Shown: positions 40,514-49,047 of the stretch, one piece after another
How positions within the stretch are numbered: position 1 is the stretch's first letter
Layout: every line of letters starts with the position of its first letter
From: Alistipes communis
GTDB taxonomy: Bacteria > Bacteroidota > Bacteroidia > Bacteroidales > Rikenellaceae
Length of the DNA stretch: 64,000 bases
Direction of reading: 5' to 3'
Assembly: GCF_006542665.1 (NCBI RefSeq)
Contig: NZ_AP019735.1
Span: 186,001 to 250,000 of the forward strand
Notes under the pieces: generated by a model
Told to the model about the DNA's origin: nothing
Seen by the model: only the letters and a program-made list of their open reading frames with translations
The model's database searches: none
Translations under genes and position numbers: made by a program

Positions 40514-40858
40514 ATGCCACGTTCAGTCAACGCTGTTGCGTCACGCGCAAGAAGAAAAAAGGTTTTGAAGCTTGCCAAGGGTAACTTTGGTTCAAGGGGA
40601 AATGTATGGACCGTCGCCAAAAACACGGTCGAGAAGGGTTTGCAGTATGCCTACGCACACCGCCAGCTCAAGAAGCGGACGTTCCGTTCGCTGTGGATCA
40701 CGCGTATCAACGCCGCCGTCCGCGCCTACGGGATGACCTATTCGGAGTTCATCGGCAAAGTCAACGCCAAAGGTATCGCCATCAACCGCAAGGTCATGGC
40801 CGATCTGGCGATGAACGAGCCGAAAGCATTCGAGGCAATCGTAAAAGCAGTTAAATAG
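40514..40858 (+). CDS. rplT: Ribosomal protein bL20
   Basis: 114 aa, basic, begins MPRSVNAVASRARRKKVLK as in L20, ending VKAVK. It is an early 50S assembly protein. The 99 nt before it includes GC-rich inverted repeats (around 40450-40490), but the L20-dependent pseudoknot of E. coli is not clearly identifiable. Confidence 0.97.
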   Translation: MPRSVNAVASRARRKKVLKLAKGNFGSRGNVWTVAKNTVEKGLQYAYAHRQLKKRTFRSLWITRINAAVRAYGMTYSEFIGKVNAKGIAINRKVMADLAMNEPKAFEAIVKAVK

Positions 40859-41162
40859 CCGGTCGGCGGCATCCGCAGGCGCTGCCGCCGGATGTCGGGA
40901 TCGTGCGGTCGGGTTGCAGTCCGGTTCGTCCGGAGCAGCCGAACCGCGACATCGAGCGGGGTTTTGGTCGTTTGGCCGACACCCCGCTCAATCTTTTCCG
41001 CCCGAAATCCGAACGAAGCGACAAGGTGTGCCGAATGTTTCCCGACCGAAGGCAAGCGTACCGACACAACCGGTAACGAACTTTCGCCCCTGCTTTTCCG
41101 ACCGCTTGCAAACGCTCCTGTCCTTATTCTCGATTTTCATCCGCCTGCAAGCGGGATTCCAT
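40859..41162. other. Gene-free stretch between convergent genes
   Basis: 304 bp. It contains the rplT terminator and otherwise nothing I can identify. Confidence 0.45.
40953..40997 (+). terminator. rplT terminator
   Basis: GAGCGGGG and CCCCGCTC arms around about 20 bases that themselves pair (GGTCG/CGACC-like), then AATCTTTT. Confidence 0.65.
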
Positions 41163-43746
41163 TCACTCCGTAATGATCTTCACTGTACGAACGATTTTCC
41201 CCGTCTGCGTGATGCCCTCGATCGTAATGTCGTAATTGACCGGTGCGTCGGAGGTGTAGAACTCGACGATGGCCTGTCCCGTATCGTCGAGCTTGACGGT
41301 CGGATTCCAGTAAAGCGTCGTGCGGTAATCGGGAACCATCGAGCGACGGGCCTTCTCCGTTGCGTATGCCGGAGCGTAGAATTCCGCAGGGGTTTGATAG
41401 CCCAAAGGAGAGACGAATTCCACATCGCGGGCGGGAAGCGTGCGGGTCGCATCGTCCAAATCTTTTCCTTTCTTTGTCGTAATCGAAATGATTCCAACTT
41501 GTCTCCAAGAAGTTGCACCCCACAATACCATGTTACTGCTTTCGATCAGATCAATTCGTTCGACAATATTCAACGGATACCAGAGGAATGAAGGAAGTTC
41601 ATCATAATCCTCTCGATAATCAACATTTCTTTTCGACTCTTCTTTTGGGGATTCATCCAATGGATTATAAAATTCCTGAGCACTCATTCCTTGAGTCTTA
41701 AGCCGTTTTAGAGATCTCTCTCCCGTACCATGATATAACGAATATTCAAGCGGCTCCTCAATCAAACCATCAAGCATAAATTGAACTTTTTCCCGTCGGT
41801 AAAGAATATTCGTTCCTCGCATCAATATTCCCGGCATCCTTGCGATGAAGTCGAGGATGGTTCCGGCCCCTGCCTCCTTGATCTGCTCGGCCGTCCACGT
41901 GCGTGCGGCCAGCCGATGCTCGGGCCGTGTGGATTCGAGGCGTTTGTGATGCGTGACATACACCGTGTCGATGAGGATGTTGCGCATATCGGTCTGCCCT
42001 CGCTGCTCGATGTAGTACCGTGCCTGGGCAATGTAGGGCTTCTTCTGCTCCTGCGCAGGCACGCGGGGCAGCGTCCCCACCTCGGGAAACGAATCGCGCG
42101 CGACCTTCACCGTCGCCTCCGGCATCGACCCCCGCACCGCCGCGGGCCGCAGCACGTAGAGCGTGCTGTCGGGGAAGTCGAAACCGTTGAGCGCGAACGC
42201 TCCGGTGTCGTCGACGGCGCATTTCGTCACATAATGCAGCGAGGGTACGATCATCCGCATCTCGTAGCGGTCGAGCTTCTTCCTCCTGTTCCACAGTCCG
42301 CCCTTGTTGATCCGCCCCGCGATCTCCTGCCCGACCTCCAACGGATACTGCGGTTCCACGTACTCCTTTTTCATCAGCTCCGGCACGTCGTAGCGCCGCC
42401 ATCCCTGCGTGAGCAGCAGTGCGTCGAGCGCCGCGACCCGTGCGGCGTCCCGCCCCTCGAAGTACCAGTCGGGCGTCTCGATCGTACCCCGCAGTTCGGA
42501 AGTGAGCAGCAGCGTCGAATAGATGCTGCCCGACATCGCCGAGGGCACCGCCGCACGATCCGTCACCGCGATCGAGAAGTCGCCCGCGGCAGGACCTCCG
42601 TCGGGATCGGTCGCCGAGACGGCGAGCGTGACCTTCGTCCGCTGTTTCAACGAACCCCGCACCTGCATGTCGGTCGTCGCAAGTTCTTCGCCCCGATTGA
42701 AGACCAGACGCTCGGAGAGCGCGTTGCCCGCCTTGTCCAGCAGCAGAATTTGCAGCACCCCGCCCGGCAGCTTGTCGCGCTTGAAGATCAGCGACGGAAG
42801 ATCGTCGTTCCACTCTCGGAAGTAGCACAGATTGCCGCGGCAATGGACGAGCAGCCGCAACCCCTTCGGCAGGGGACGGCCCGACTGCACCATCACCGTA
42901 AAGTCCCGTTCGGTATGCAACACGCGAAGCACGCAGGCGAGATTGTTCGATGCAGGCAAGTCGAAGCGTTCGGTCTTTCCGCCCTCCATCGTGCATTCGG
43001 CGTAGTAGCGTTCGCCCGTATGGGGCGTGAAGCGCAGACAGCCCATGCCGCCGTGAAGCGTGCGAAGCGTGTCGACCACCTCCTCGCGGTCGTTCTTCAA
43101 CACACCCGTGACCTCGACCGACCCGCCGTCGTCTCCCAGTGCCTTGAAGGCCACGCAGCAGTCATAGCCGTCGATCAGGTAGCCCCCTTCGGGGAAGAAC
43201 GAGACGTCGAAGTCCGAGACTTTACGCACCGAGGTGTTGCGCTGCGTCCTGCGGCTCTCCTGATAGGGCCAGATCGTGAGTGGCTTCTTGAAGAAGTACT
43301 CCGGCCCCGGATTGCGCATGTAGAGCGTGTAGGCCGTAAGCGAGTAGTCCCCGAAGCGTTCCAATGACTGCGTGGGAAGGTAGCCGCTGTACACGCTGTC
43401 GCGCGACAGGAGCTTGATGCGCCGCACCAGTGCTCTGCGGTCGTCGCGAAGCTCCACGTAGACGTAGCGGCTCGCGGCAACGGGACGGTGCGTCGCTGCG
43501 TCCGCGCAGTGAGCGCGAAGCCAGATCGTATCTCCCGCGATGTACGAATCCTTGTCCGTCGATACATGAAGCTTCTCCTGCGGGTAATGCTCGATCTGCT
43601 CAATGAACGGGTTCGCATAGAGCGACGACGAATACGAAAAATTCTCAGAATGCGTATAGGGGGGGGGTAGTTCGGAATTGACCGAACACATTCAGCGGAA
43701 AAACCAATGCCACGGAAAGAACGGCTATCCGGGAGCAATCTCTCAT
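41163..43746 (-). CDS. MG2/TonB-plug surface protein, out of frame at a C9 tract (phase OFF)
   Basis: Reading from ATG 43746 gives a good signal peptide (MRDCSRIAVLSVALVFPLNVFG, cleavage before Q). It runs into nine C (43659-43667) and hits a stop eight codons on. Losing one C joins it to the long frame down to 41163, giving 860 aa. Mature part: an MG2 domain (about 45-140, STDKDSYIAGDTIWLRA), further macroglobulin-like domains and a plug-like domain near 630-760 (ILDFIARMPGIL). Such proteins are outer-membrane or surface proteins of unclear role. A short TATTTTTG promoter box lies at 43798-43805. In the state shown, an internal ATG (43691) would make a form without a signal. The 41460-41835 part is AT-rich. 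Confidence 0.8.
43659..43667 (-). repeat. C9 tract just after the signal peptide of the MG2 protein
   Basis: Nine G on the plus strand, so nine C in the gene. With nine, the frame from ATG 43746 ends at TGA; with eight, it continues to 41163. Confidence 0.85.
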
Positions 43747-43797
43747 AACTCGATCGATTTGGGGTTTCGTAAATTTAGTGATTTTTCACCAATTCCT

Positions 43798-43805
43798 CAA
43801 AAATA
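43798..43805 (-). promoter_or_regulatory. -7 promoter box of the MG2 gene
   Basis: Reads TATTTTTG on the minus strand, 51 nt before ATG 43746. Confidence 0.5.
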
Positions 43806-43862
43806 TCGGAAGAAAAAGTCCAATACACAAATATGGCTATCGGAAGATCATTCTTTTTTCCA

Positions 43863-43870
43863 TACCTTTG
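43863..43870 (+). promoter_or_regulatory. -7 promoter box of the AlkD-like gene
   Basis: TACCTTTG, 17 nt before the ATG at 43888. The leader is therefore very short. Confidence 0.55.
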
Positions 43871-43887
43871 ACTCAAAATCCGGATCA

Positions 43888-44571
43888 ATGAAAACCGTCA
43901 CCGAACACCTTCTCGCACTGGCCGACGCCGGCAACGCAGCCTTTACGGCCCGCCTCGCGCCGGGCGTCGACCCCGACCGGATGCTGGGCTGCCGCATTCC
44001 GCAGCTGCGCCGACTCGCACGCACGCTGCGCGGAACCCCCGAAGCGGCCGCATTCCTGACGCAACTGCCCCACCGCTACTACGACGAAAACAACCTGCAC
44101 GGCATCCTGCTGGGACACATCCGCCCGACCGGCGAGGCACTCGACGCCCTCGAACGCTTCCTGCCCCACATCGACAACTGGGCGACCTGCGACATCACGG
44201 CCTGCGGCATGAAGACGCTCGGCCGCGCCCCTGCGGCGGCCCTGCCCCGCATCTACGAATGGCTCGCGAGCCGGCGCACCTATACCGTCCGGTTCGGGGT
44301 CGTCGCCCTGCTGGCACATTACCTCGACGAAAAATTCGACACGCACCACCTCGACCGGCTGACCGCCCTGCCGGGCGGAGAGTATTACGTCGACATGGCC
44401 GTGGCATGGGCTTTCAGCGTGGCGCTCGTCAAGCATTTCGAGCAAACGCTGCCCTACTTCACCCAACGGCGGCTCGACCGCCGGGTGCACAACAAGGCGT
44501 TGCAGAAGGGCCGCGAAAGTCTCCGCATCGACGACGCCCGCAAAACGATCCTGCAACGTCTCAAATACTGA
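43888..44571 (+). CDS. AlkD-like DNA alkylation repair protein
   Basis: 227 aa, all-helical HEAT-repeat protein. AlkD glycosylases remove alkylated bases without flipping them. The conserved region around the catalytic Asp appears as HIDNWATCDITAC near residue 92-104, and LRKWERSxNxWxRR-like terminal features are only partly kept. The ATG at 43888 is chosen since it follows the promoter box; the longer upstream frame overlaps it. The Fur-family gene follows after 13 nt, possibly on the same transcript. Confidence 0.82.
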   Translation: MKTVTEHLLALADAGNAAFTARLAPGVDPDRMLGCRIPQLRRLARTLRGTPEAAAFLTQLPHRYYDENNLHGILLGHIRPTGEALDALERFLPHIDNWATCDITACGMKTLGRAPAAALPRIYEWLASRRTYTVRFGVVALLAHYLDEKFDTHHLDRLTALPGGEYYVDMAVAWAFSVALVKHFEQTLPYFTQRRLDRRVHNKALQKGRESLRIDDARKTILQRLKY

Positions 44572-44584
44572 CCTTCCCTGCCCT

Positions 44585-45019
44585 ATGGAAACCAACCGAC
44601 CCGACTACACGGAGACGCTGACGCGCCACGGCATCCGCCCCACGGCCGTCCGTCTGCTCATCTACAAAACGGCTCTCCGTTTTCACGACACATTCAGTAT
44701 GAGCGAACTGGAAGACGCATTGGAGAGCGTGGACAAATCCACCGTCTTCCGCACGCTGTCGCTCTTCGCCGCACGGCACCTGCTGCACGAGATCGAAGAC
44801 GGCAGCGGCTCGACGAAATACTGCATCTGCCGCAACGACCGCCCCTGCGGCATCGACGAACTGCACTGCCATTTCCACTGCGAGGCCTGCCGCAAAACCT
44901 TCTGTCTGGACTACACGCATATCCCCGCCGTACGCTATCCCGCCGGCTTCGAGGTACGGCAGATCGACTACCTGCTCAAAGGTCTGTGCCCCGACTGCCG
45001 CGCGAAACGGCATGTATGA
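44585..45019 (+). CDS. Fur/Zur-family metal-responsive repressor
   Basis: 144 aa. N-terminal winged helix (about 1-80) with TRHGIRPTAVRLLIYK and KSTVFRTLSLF; C-terminal dimerisation domain with HCHFHCEAC near 97-105 and a second CPDC near 136-139, the structural zinc pair. His-rich strand suits a regulatory metal site. Whether it senses zinc, iron or peroxide is undecided. The adjacent operon carries a TonB receptor and Cys-rich metal proteins, and a perfect 17 bp palindrome lies just after its stop, so it probably controls that operon. Confidence 0.9.
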   Translation: METNRPDYTETLTRHGIRPTAVRLLIYKTALRFHDTFSMSELEDALESVDKSTVFRTLSLFAARHLLHEIEDGSGSTKYCICRNDRPCGIDELHCHFHCEACRKTFCLDYTHIPAVRYPAGFEVRQIDYLLKGLCPDCRAKRHV

Positions 45020-45044
45020 CCCCGTCCGTCGGCAGCCGCCCGCT

Positions 45045-45061
45045 TTGCAACCCGGTTGCAA
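45045..45061. promoter_or_regulatory. 17 bp palindrome, candidate Fur-family operator
   Basis: TTGCAAC-CCG-GTTGCAA, perfect 7-3-7 dyad, ending 11 nt before a TATATTTG box (45073-45080). It lies between the Fur-family gene and the metal operon. Position suits repression or autoregulation. Confidence 0.55.
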
Positions 45062-45072
45062 GAATTTCCCGC

Positions 45073-45080
45073 TATATTTG
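45073..45080 (+). promoter_or_regulatory. Upstream -7 box of the metal operon
   Basis: TATATTTG, 11 nt after the palindrome, which would cover the -33 area. Confidence 0.5.
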
Positions 45081-45181
45081 CCTCCGGAAACCGACATCGT
45101 CTCCCCGCCCCTTCCGCACCGACGGACTCGACAAAAAGGAGCGGTATTCGGAAAAATCGATGACGGCTGGAAAATTTTTCG

Positions 45182-45189
45182 TACCTTTG
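45182..45189 (+). promoter_or_regulatory. Second -7 box before the PqqD-like gene
   Basis: TACCTTTG, 23 nt before the PqqD-like start. It is not covered by the palindrome, so constitutive expression is possible. Confidence 0.5.
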
Positions 45190-45212
45190 CTGCGTTAAGA
45201 GAGAATCGAACG

Positions 45213-45476
45213 ATGAAAATTCGCGAAGAATACAAGGTTCGGGAGATGGCCGGCGAGCACGTCGTCATCATGCAGGGCCGTCTGGGAGTCGACATGACCA
45301 AGATCATTTCGCTCAACGAGAGCGCGCTCTACCTGTGGAACGCCCTCGCGGGCAAGGAATTCTCCGTCGACGATGCGGCACGCCTGCTCACCGAACGGTA
45401 CGAGGTCGACGACGCGACCGCCGCACGCGACGCCGCGGCGTGGGTCGAAAAACTCCGCGACTGCAAACTGATTTAA
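45213..45476 (+). CDS. PqqD-like small protein
   Basis: 87 aa, matching PqqD (KISLNESALYLWNAL near 30-44, then DDAARLLTERYEV near 53). PqqD-type RRE domains bind peptide substrates for radical SAM enzymes. No radical SAM gene or precursor peptide is nearby, so either this one acts on a distant partner or it is a stand-alone relative. It is followed after 15 nt by the next gene. Confidence 0.75.
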   Translation: MKIREEYKVREMAGEHVVIMQGRLGVDMTKIISLNESALYLWNALAGKEFSVDDAARLLTERYEVDDATAARDAAAWVEKLRDCKLI

Positions 45477-45491
45477 CGTAAAGCGCACGAT

Positions 45492-45905
45492 ATGAAACTC
45501 CGCCGGATGTTCTTTCTCCTCGTCCTGCTGCTGGGCCAGATCGGCTCGGTGAGTACGGACGCATGGATGATCTGGAATCATCTGCGCGATTTCCACGGTG
45601 TGGAACACGTCTGTCGCCACGAATGCGACGTCTGCCTGGCCCACCACAGCGCCTCGGTGCGCTGCAACTGCCTGCGCGACCACAACGAAGCCGACCGGCA
45701 GCTCTATGTCTGCTCGAACGGCGACGCCTCGCACCGCCAACACCATGCGCCCGTGGCCGTTCTGCCGCCGTTCCGGTCGCAGAGCGTACCCGACGCGGCT
45801 TCGCTGCCGGCGCATCCGGCCTATCGCACACGGCGGAAAATTCCGCTCGACGTGGCCCCGTTCATCCTGCACAAAGGATTGCGGGCACCTCCTGTTATGG
45901 CATAA
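45492..45905 (+). CDS. Secreted Cys/His-rich protein
   Basis: 137 aa. N-terminal signal helix (MKLRRMFFLLVLLLGQIGS) followed by a segment unusually rich in His and Cys between about 38 and 90 (HVCRHECDVCLAHH, RCNCLRDHNE, RQHHAPVAV). It resembles metal-binding chaperones in composition, but I recognise no family. It sits between the PqqD-like and TonB receptor genes and is likely co-transcribed. A role in delivering or buffering metal is inferred from composition and place. Confidence 0.65.
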   Translation: MKLRRMFFLLVLLLGQIGSVSTDAWMIWNHLRDFHGVEHVCRHECDVCLAHHSASVRCNCLRDHNEADRQLYVCSNGDASHRQHHAPVAVLPPFRSQSVPDAASLPAHPAYRTRRKIPLDVAPFILHKGLRAPPVMA

Positions 45906-45973
45906 AACCCCTCGCTGCCGACCCTGTACGGACGGTCGGGAGCATGTTTTATGTCTAACAACAGGAATCACAG

Positions 45974-48319
45974 ATGAAAAAATCACTCTTATTTCTCCCC
46001 CTGCTGGGCCTCGCGTCGAACGTCGCGGCCCAGGAATTGCGCGGCGTCGTCACCGACGCCGACAACAACCCGCTCGTCGGCGCATCGGTCTACTGGGCCG
46101 AGACCACGATCGGCGCCAGCACCTCGGCTACGGGCGCCTACACCGTCCACCGCGTCAAGAACTACGACCGGCTCGTGGCCTCCTATCTGGGCTACGTCAA
46201 CGACACGATCCGCATCGCCGACGGAGTGGCCGAACAGAACTTCCGGCTCCGCTCCGAAGGCGTCGACATCGAGGGCGTCGTGGTCGAGAGCACGCTGGGC
46301 GGCAACTACGTCAAGCGCGACGGCATCCTCAAAGGCGAAACCATTTCGTTCGCAGGCCTCTGCAAAATGGCCTGCTGCAATCTGGCCGAGTCGTTCGAAA
46401 ACTCGGCCTCGGTAACGGTCGGTTACAGCGACGCCATCTCGGGCGCACGGCAGATCAAGATGCTCGGATTGGCCGGCACCTATACGCAGATTCTCGACGA
46501 GAACCGCCCCATCATGCGCGGGCTGTCGGCCCCCTACGGACTGAGCTACACGCCGGGCATGTGGCTCAATTCGATTCAGGTGTCGAAGGGCGTCTCGTCG
46601 GTCACGGCGGGCCACGAAGCGATCACCGGCCAGATCAATCTCGAACACCGCAAGCCCACCGACGACGAACGGCTCTTCGTGAACCTCTATTTCGACGACG
46701 AGCTCAAACCCGAGCTGAACCTCTCGACGGCACTGCCCGTGACGCGCGACAAGAAGCTCACGACGATCGTGCTGGCACACGGTTCGATGGACACCAAATC
46801 CTACGACCACAACCACGACGGCTTCCGCGACCTGCCCGAGGCGCGTGCGATGCACGTGGCCAACCGCTGGCTCTACGCCGCCGACAACGGACTGCAACTG
46901 CGCTGGGGCTTCAAGGTCACGGCCGAGAACCGTCTCGGCGGCCGCATGGGCTACGAAAATTCGATGCGCGACCAGATGCGCCAGAGCGCGCTGGACGGCG
47001 GCTCGTTCTACGGTTCGCAGATCCGCAACCGAGGTTTCAACGGCTACATCAAACTGGGCATGCCCGTCGGTGCCTCCGTCTACGACAAGGACGAGCAGGA
47101 CGAGATGCGTTCCAACATCGCCTTCGTGGCCGATTTCGACCACTTCAACGAGAGCTCCTACTTCGGATTGAACGACTACACCGGCAACGAAAACTCGGTG
47201 TCGCTCAATGCGATGTACAGCCATTACTTCACCTACCGCTCGTCGCTCATCATGGGCGTCTCGGCCCACCTGCAATCGTTCAACGAACGGCTCGTCAACG
47301 ATTTCGTCGACAACGGCCGGATCGAAGGGCGCAGCTACGATATGGACCACAGCGAGAACGAAGCGGGCCTCTACGCCGAATACACCTACTCGATCCGCGA
47401 CAAGTTCTCGCTCGTAGCAGGCGCACGCGGCGACTACAACTCGTTCTACGACAAATACTACTTCACGCCGCGCGGCCACATCAAATGGAACATCACGCGT
47501 CTGTTGACGCTGCGCGCCTCGGCGGGTCTGGGCTACCGCTCGACCAATCTGGTGACGGACAACATCGGCGTCCTGGCCACCGGCCGCCGTTTCGCCTTCG
47601 ACGGCTACGCATGGAACGGCGATTACGATTTCCACACGCTCTACCGCGATTTCAACCGCATGGAGAAGGCGCTGACCGTGGGCGGAAGCCTCACGCAGAC
47701 GTTCGGACTGGTCAAGCCCGAGGACGCCACGCTGAGTTTCGACTACTTCCGCACGCAGTTCTACAACCAGGTCGTGGCCGATCAGGAGTACAGCGCCACC
47801 GAGGTGATGTTCTACAACACCGATGGCCGCTCCTACACCGATACCTATCAGGTCGACTTCAACTGGACGCCCGTCGAGCGGCTCGACATCTTCGCGACCT
47901 ACCGCTACACCGACTCGTCGATGACGCTCGACCGTCCCGACGGCGGGCGCGTGCAGGTCGAACGGCCGCTGGTGAGCCGTTACAAGGCGCTGCTGAATAT
48001 CCAGTACGCCACGCGGTTCCGCCGCTGGACGTTCGACGCCACGGCTCAGCTCAACGGCCCCATGCGCCTGCCTTCGCAGACGGGCGACCCGACCGTGACG
48101 GAGCTCTCGCCCAAGTACCCGGTCTTCTTCGCGCAGGTGAGCCGCAAGATCAAGAAACTCGACCTCTACCTCGGCTGCGAGAACATCGGCAACTACAAGC
48201 AGGAGCACCCGATCCTCGCTGCCGATCATCCCTTCTCCACCGCCTTCAACTCATCGGTGGTGTGGGGCCCGCTGATGGGACGCAAGTTCTATATCGGCCT
48301 GCGGTGGAACTTGTATTGA
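45974..48319 (+). CDS. TonB-dependent outer-membrane receptor, probable metal receptor
   Basis: 781 aa. Signal peptide (MKKSLLFLPLLGLASNVAA), a carboxypeptidase-regulatory-like domain (about 22-100, LRGVVTDADNNPLVGASVYW), the plug (about 110-220, with KMACCNLAESFENSASV) and a beta barrel to the C-terminus. Plug Cys-Cys and neighbours with HMA and Cys/His-rich proteins suggest metal or metal-chelate uptake. The 3' end carries an unusual duplication: the last residues (FYIGLRWNLY) are repeated out of the gene after 124 bp. Confidence 0.88.
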   Translation: MKKSLLFLPLLGLASNVAAQELRGVVTDADNNPLVGASVYWAETTIGASTSATGAYTVHRVKNYDRLVASYLGYVNDTIRIADGVAEQNFRLRSEGVDIEGVVVESTLGGNYVKRDGILKGETISFAGLCKMACCNLAESFENSASVTVGYSDAISGARQIKMLGLAGTYTQILDENRPIMRGLSAPYGLSYTPGMWLNSIQVSKGVSSVTAGHEAITGQINLEHRKPTDDERLFVNLYFDDELKPELNLSTALPVTRDKKLTTIVLAHGSMDTKSYDHNHDGFRDLPEARAMHVANRWLYAADNGLQLRWGFKVTAENRLGGRMGYENSMRDQMRQSALDGGSFYGSQIRNRGFNGYIKLGMPVGASVYDKDEQDEMRSNIAFVADFDHFNESSYFGLNDYTGNENSVSLNAMYSHYFTYRSSLIMGVSAHLQSFNERLVNDFVDNGRIEGRSYDMDHSENEAGLYAEYTYSIRDKFSLVAGARGDYNSFYDKYYFTPRGHIKWNITRLLTLRASAGLGYRSTNLVTDNIGVLATGRRFAFDGYAWNGDYDFHTLYRDFNRMEKALTVGGSLTQTFGLVKPEDATLSFDYFRTQFYNQVVADQEYSATEVMFYNTDGRSYTDTYQVDFNWTPVERLDIFATYRYTDSSMTLDRPDGGRVQVERPLVSRYKALLNIQYATRFRRWTFDATAQLNGPMRLPSQTGDPTVTELSPKYPVFFAQVSRKIKKLDLYLGCENIGNYKQEHPILAADHPFSTAFNSSVVWGPLMGRKFYIGLRWNLY

Positions 48320-48434
48320 GAGTGTTTTACAGTGCCGATATAGAACCGTGCAGACAATCCCTCCAAACCTCCCTTTGAAAAGGGAGGCTTCAAAAAGGTC
48401 TGAAACGACGTTCTATACCGGCCTGCGGTGGAAC
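48286..48434. repeat. Duplicated receptor 3' end flanking an inserted hairpin segment
   Basis: 25 bp copies at 48286-48310 and 48410-48434 differ by one base and match the end of the receptor gene. The second copy still encodes FYTGLRWNL and a stop. Between them is about 99 bp with an inverted copy of the first 13 bp (GCCGATATAGAAC, 48333-48345) and a CCTCCCTTTGAAAAGGGAGG hairpin (48369-48388). Confidence 0.75.
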
Positions 48435-48474
48435 CTAATTTAATATTAACAGTTAAAACCAACACGAAACGAGT

Positions 48475-48942
48475 ATGAAAAAGATTTTGTTCGTCTGCCT
48501 CATGGCAGCATTGGGGCTGGGCACCGGCTCGGCCGCAGCGAAGGATGCGAAAAAGGCATCGACCGTAACGACGGTATTCAAGACCGACATCGATTGCGAA
48601 CACTGCGCCAAGCGCATCATGGACAACATTCCCTTCGAGAAGGGAGTGAAGGATGTCAAGGTCGACGTTCCCAGCAAGGAGGTGACCGTCGTCTACGACG
48701 CATCGAAGAACGACGCCGAAGGTCTCGTCAAGGGCTTCGCCAAAATCCGCGTGAAGGCCGAGGCCTGCGACGCGAAGTGCTGCCAAGGGACCGCCTGCAA
48801 GGAAAATTGCTGCCAAAAAGCCGCCTGCAAGGAGAACTGCTGCAAGAAGGGCGACTGCGACAAGAAATGCTGCGCCGCCGCTTGCGACAAAAAAGCCGCT
48901 TGCGACAAGAAGTGCGCGGACTGCCCCGCGGCGAAGAAGTAG
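48475..48942 (+). CDS. Secreted HMA-domain protein with a metallothionein-like Cys-rich tail
   Basis: 155 aa. Signal peptide (about 1-22, ending GSAAA), an HMA ferredoxin-like domain (about 28-95) with the metal-binding loop DCEHCAKR at 40-47, and a tail of about 58 residues holding 16 Cys as repeated CC and CxxC-type units such as KENCCQKAACKENCCKK, with many Lys. HMA loops bind Cu(I), Zn or Cd. Such a fusion suggests periplasmic buffering or scavenging of soft metals. It follows the receptor gene, then a double terminator. Confidence 0.85.
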   Translation: MKKILFVCLMAALGLGTGSAAAKDAKKASTVTTVFKTDIDCEHCAKRIMDNIPFEKGVKDVKVDVPSKEVTVVYDASKNDAEGLVKGFAKIRVKAEACDAKCCQGTACKENCCQKAACKENCCKKGDCDKKCCAAACDKKAACDKKCADCPAAKK

Positions 48943-48960
48943 TCCGGCGACGAATCCGAA

Positions 48961-49033
48961 CGGGAGGAACGTTCGACCGTTCCTCCCGACGGCAAAGAAA
49001 AAACCGACAGCAAAATGCTGTCGGTTTTTTTCT
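48961..49033. terminator. Two hairpins ending the metal operon and the BACON gene
   Basis: CGGGAGGAACG and complement (48961-48988), then AAACCGACAGCA and complement (49001-49031) flanked by an A-run and a T-run. Suitable for both strands. Confidence 0.75.
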
Positions 49034-49047
49034 TTCTTGCGGCCGAA

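Noticed and set aside
45598..48378. A 926-codon open frame overlapping the TonB receptor gene
   Set aside because: It is Arg/Pro/His-rich shadow coding in another frame of a high-GC gene, has no domains, and starts inside upstream genes.
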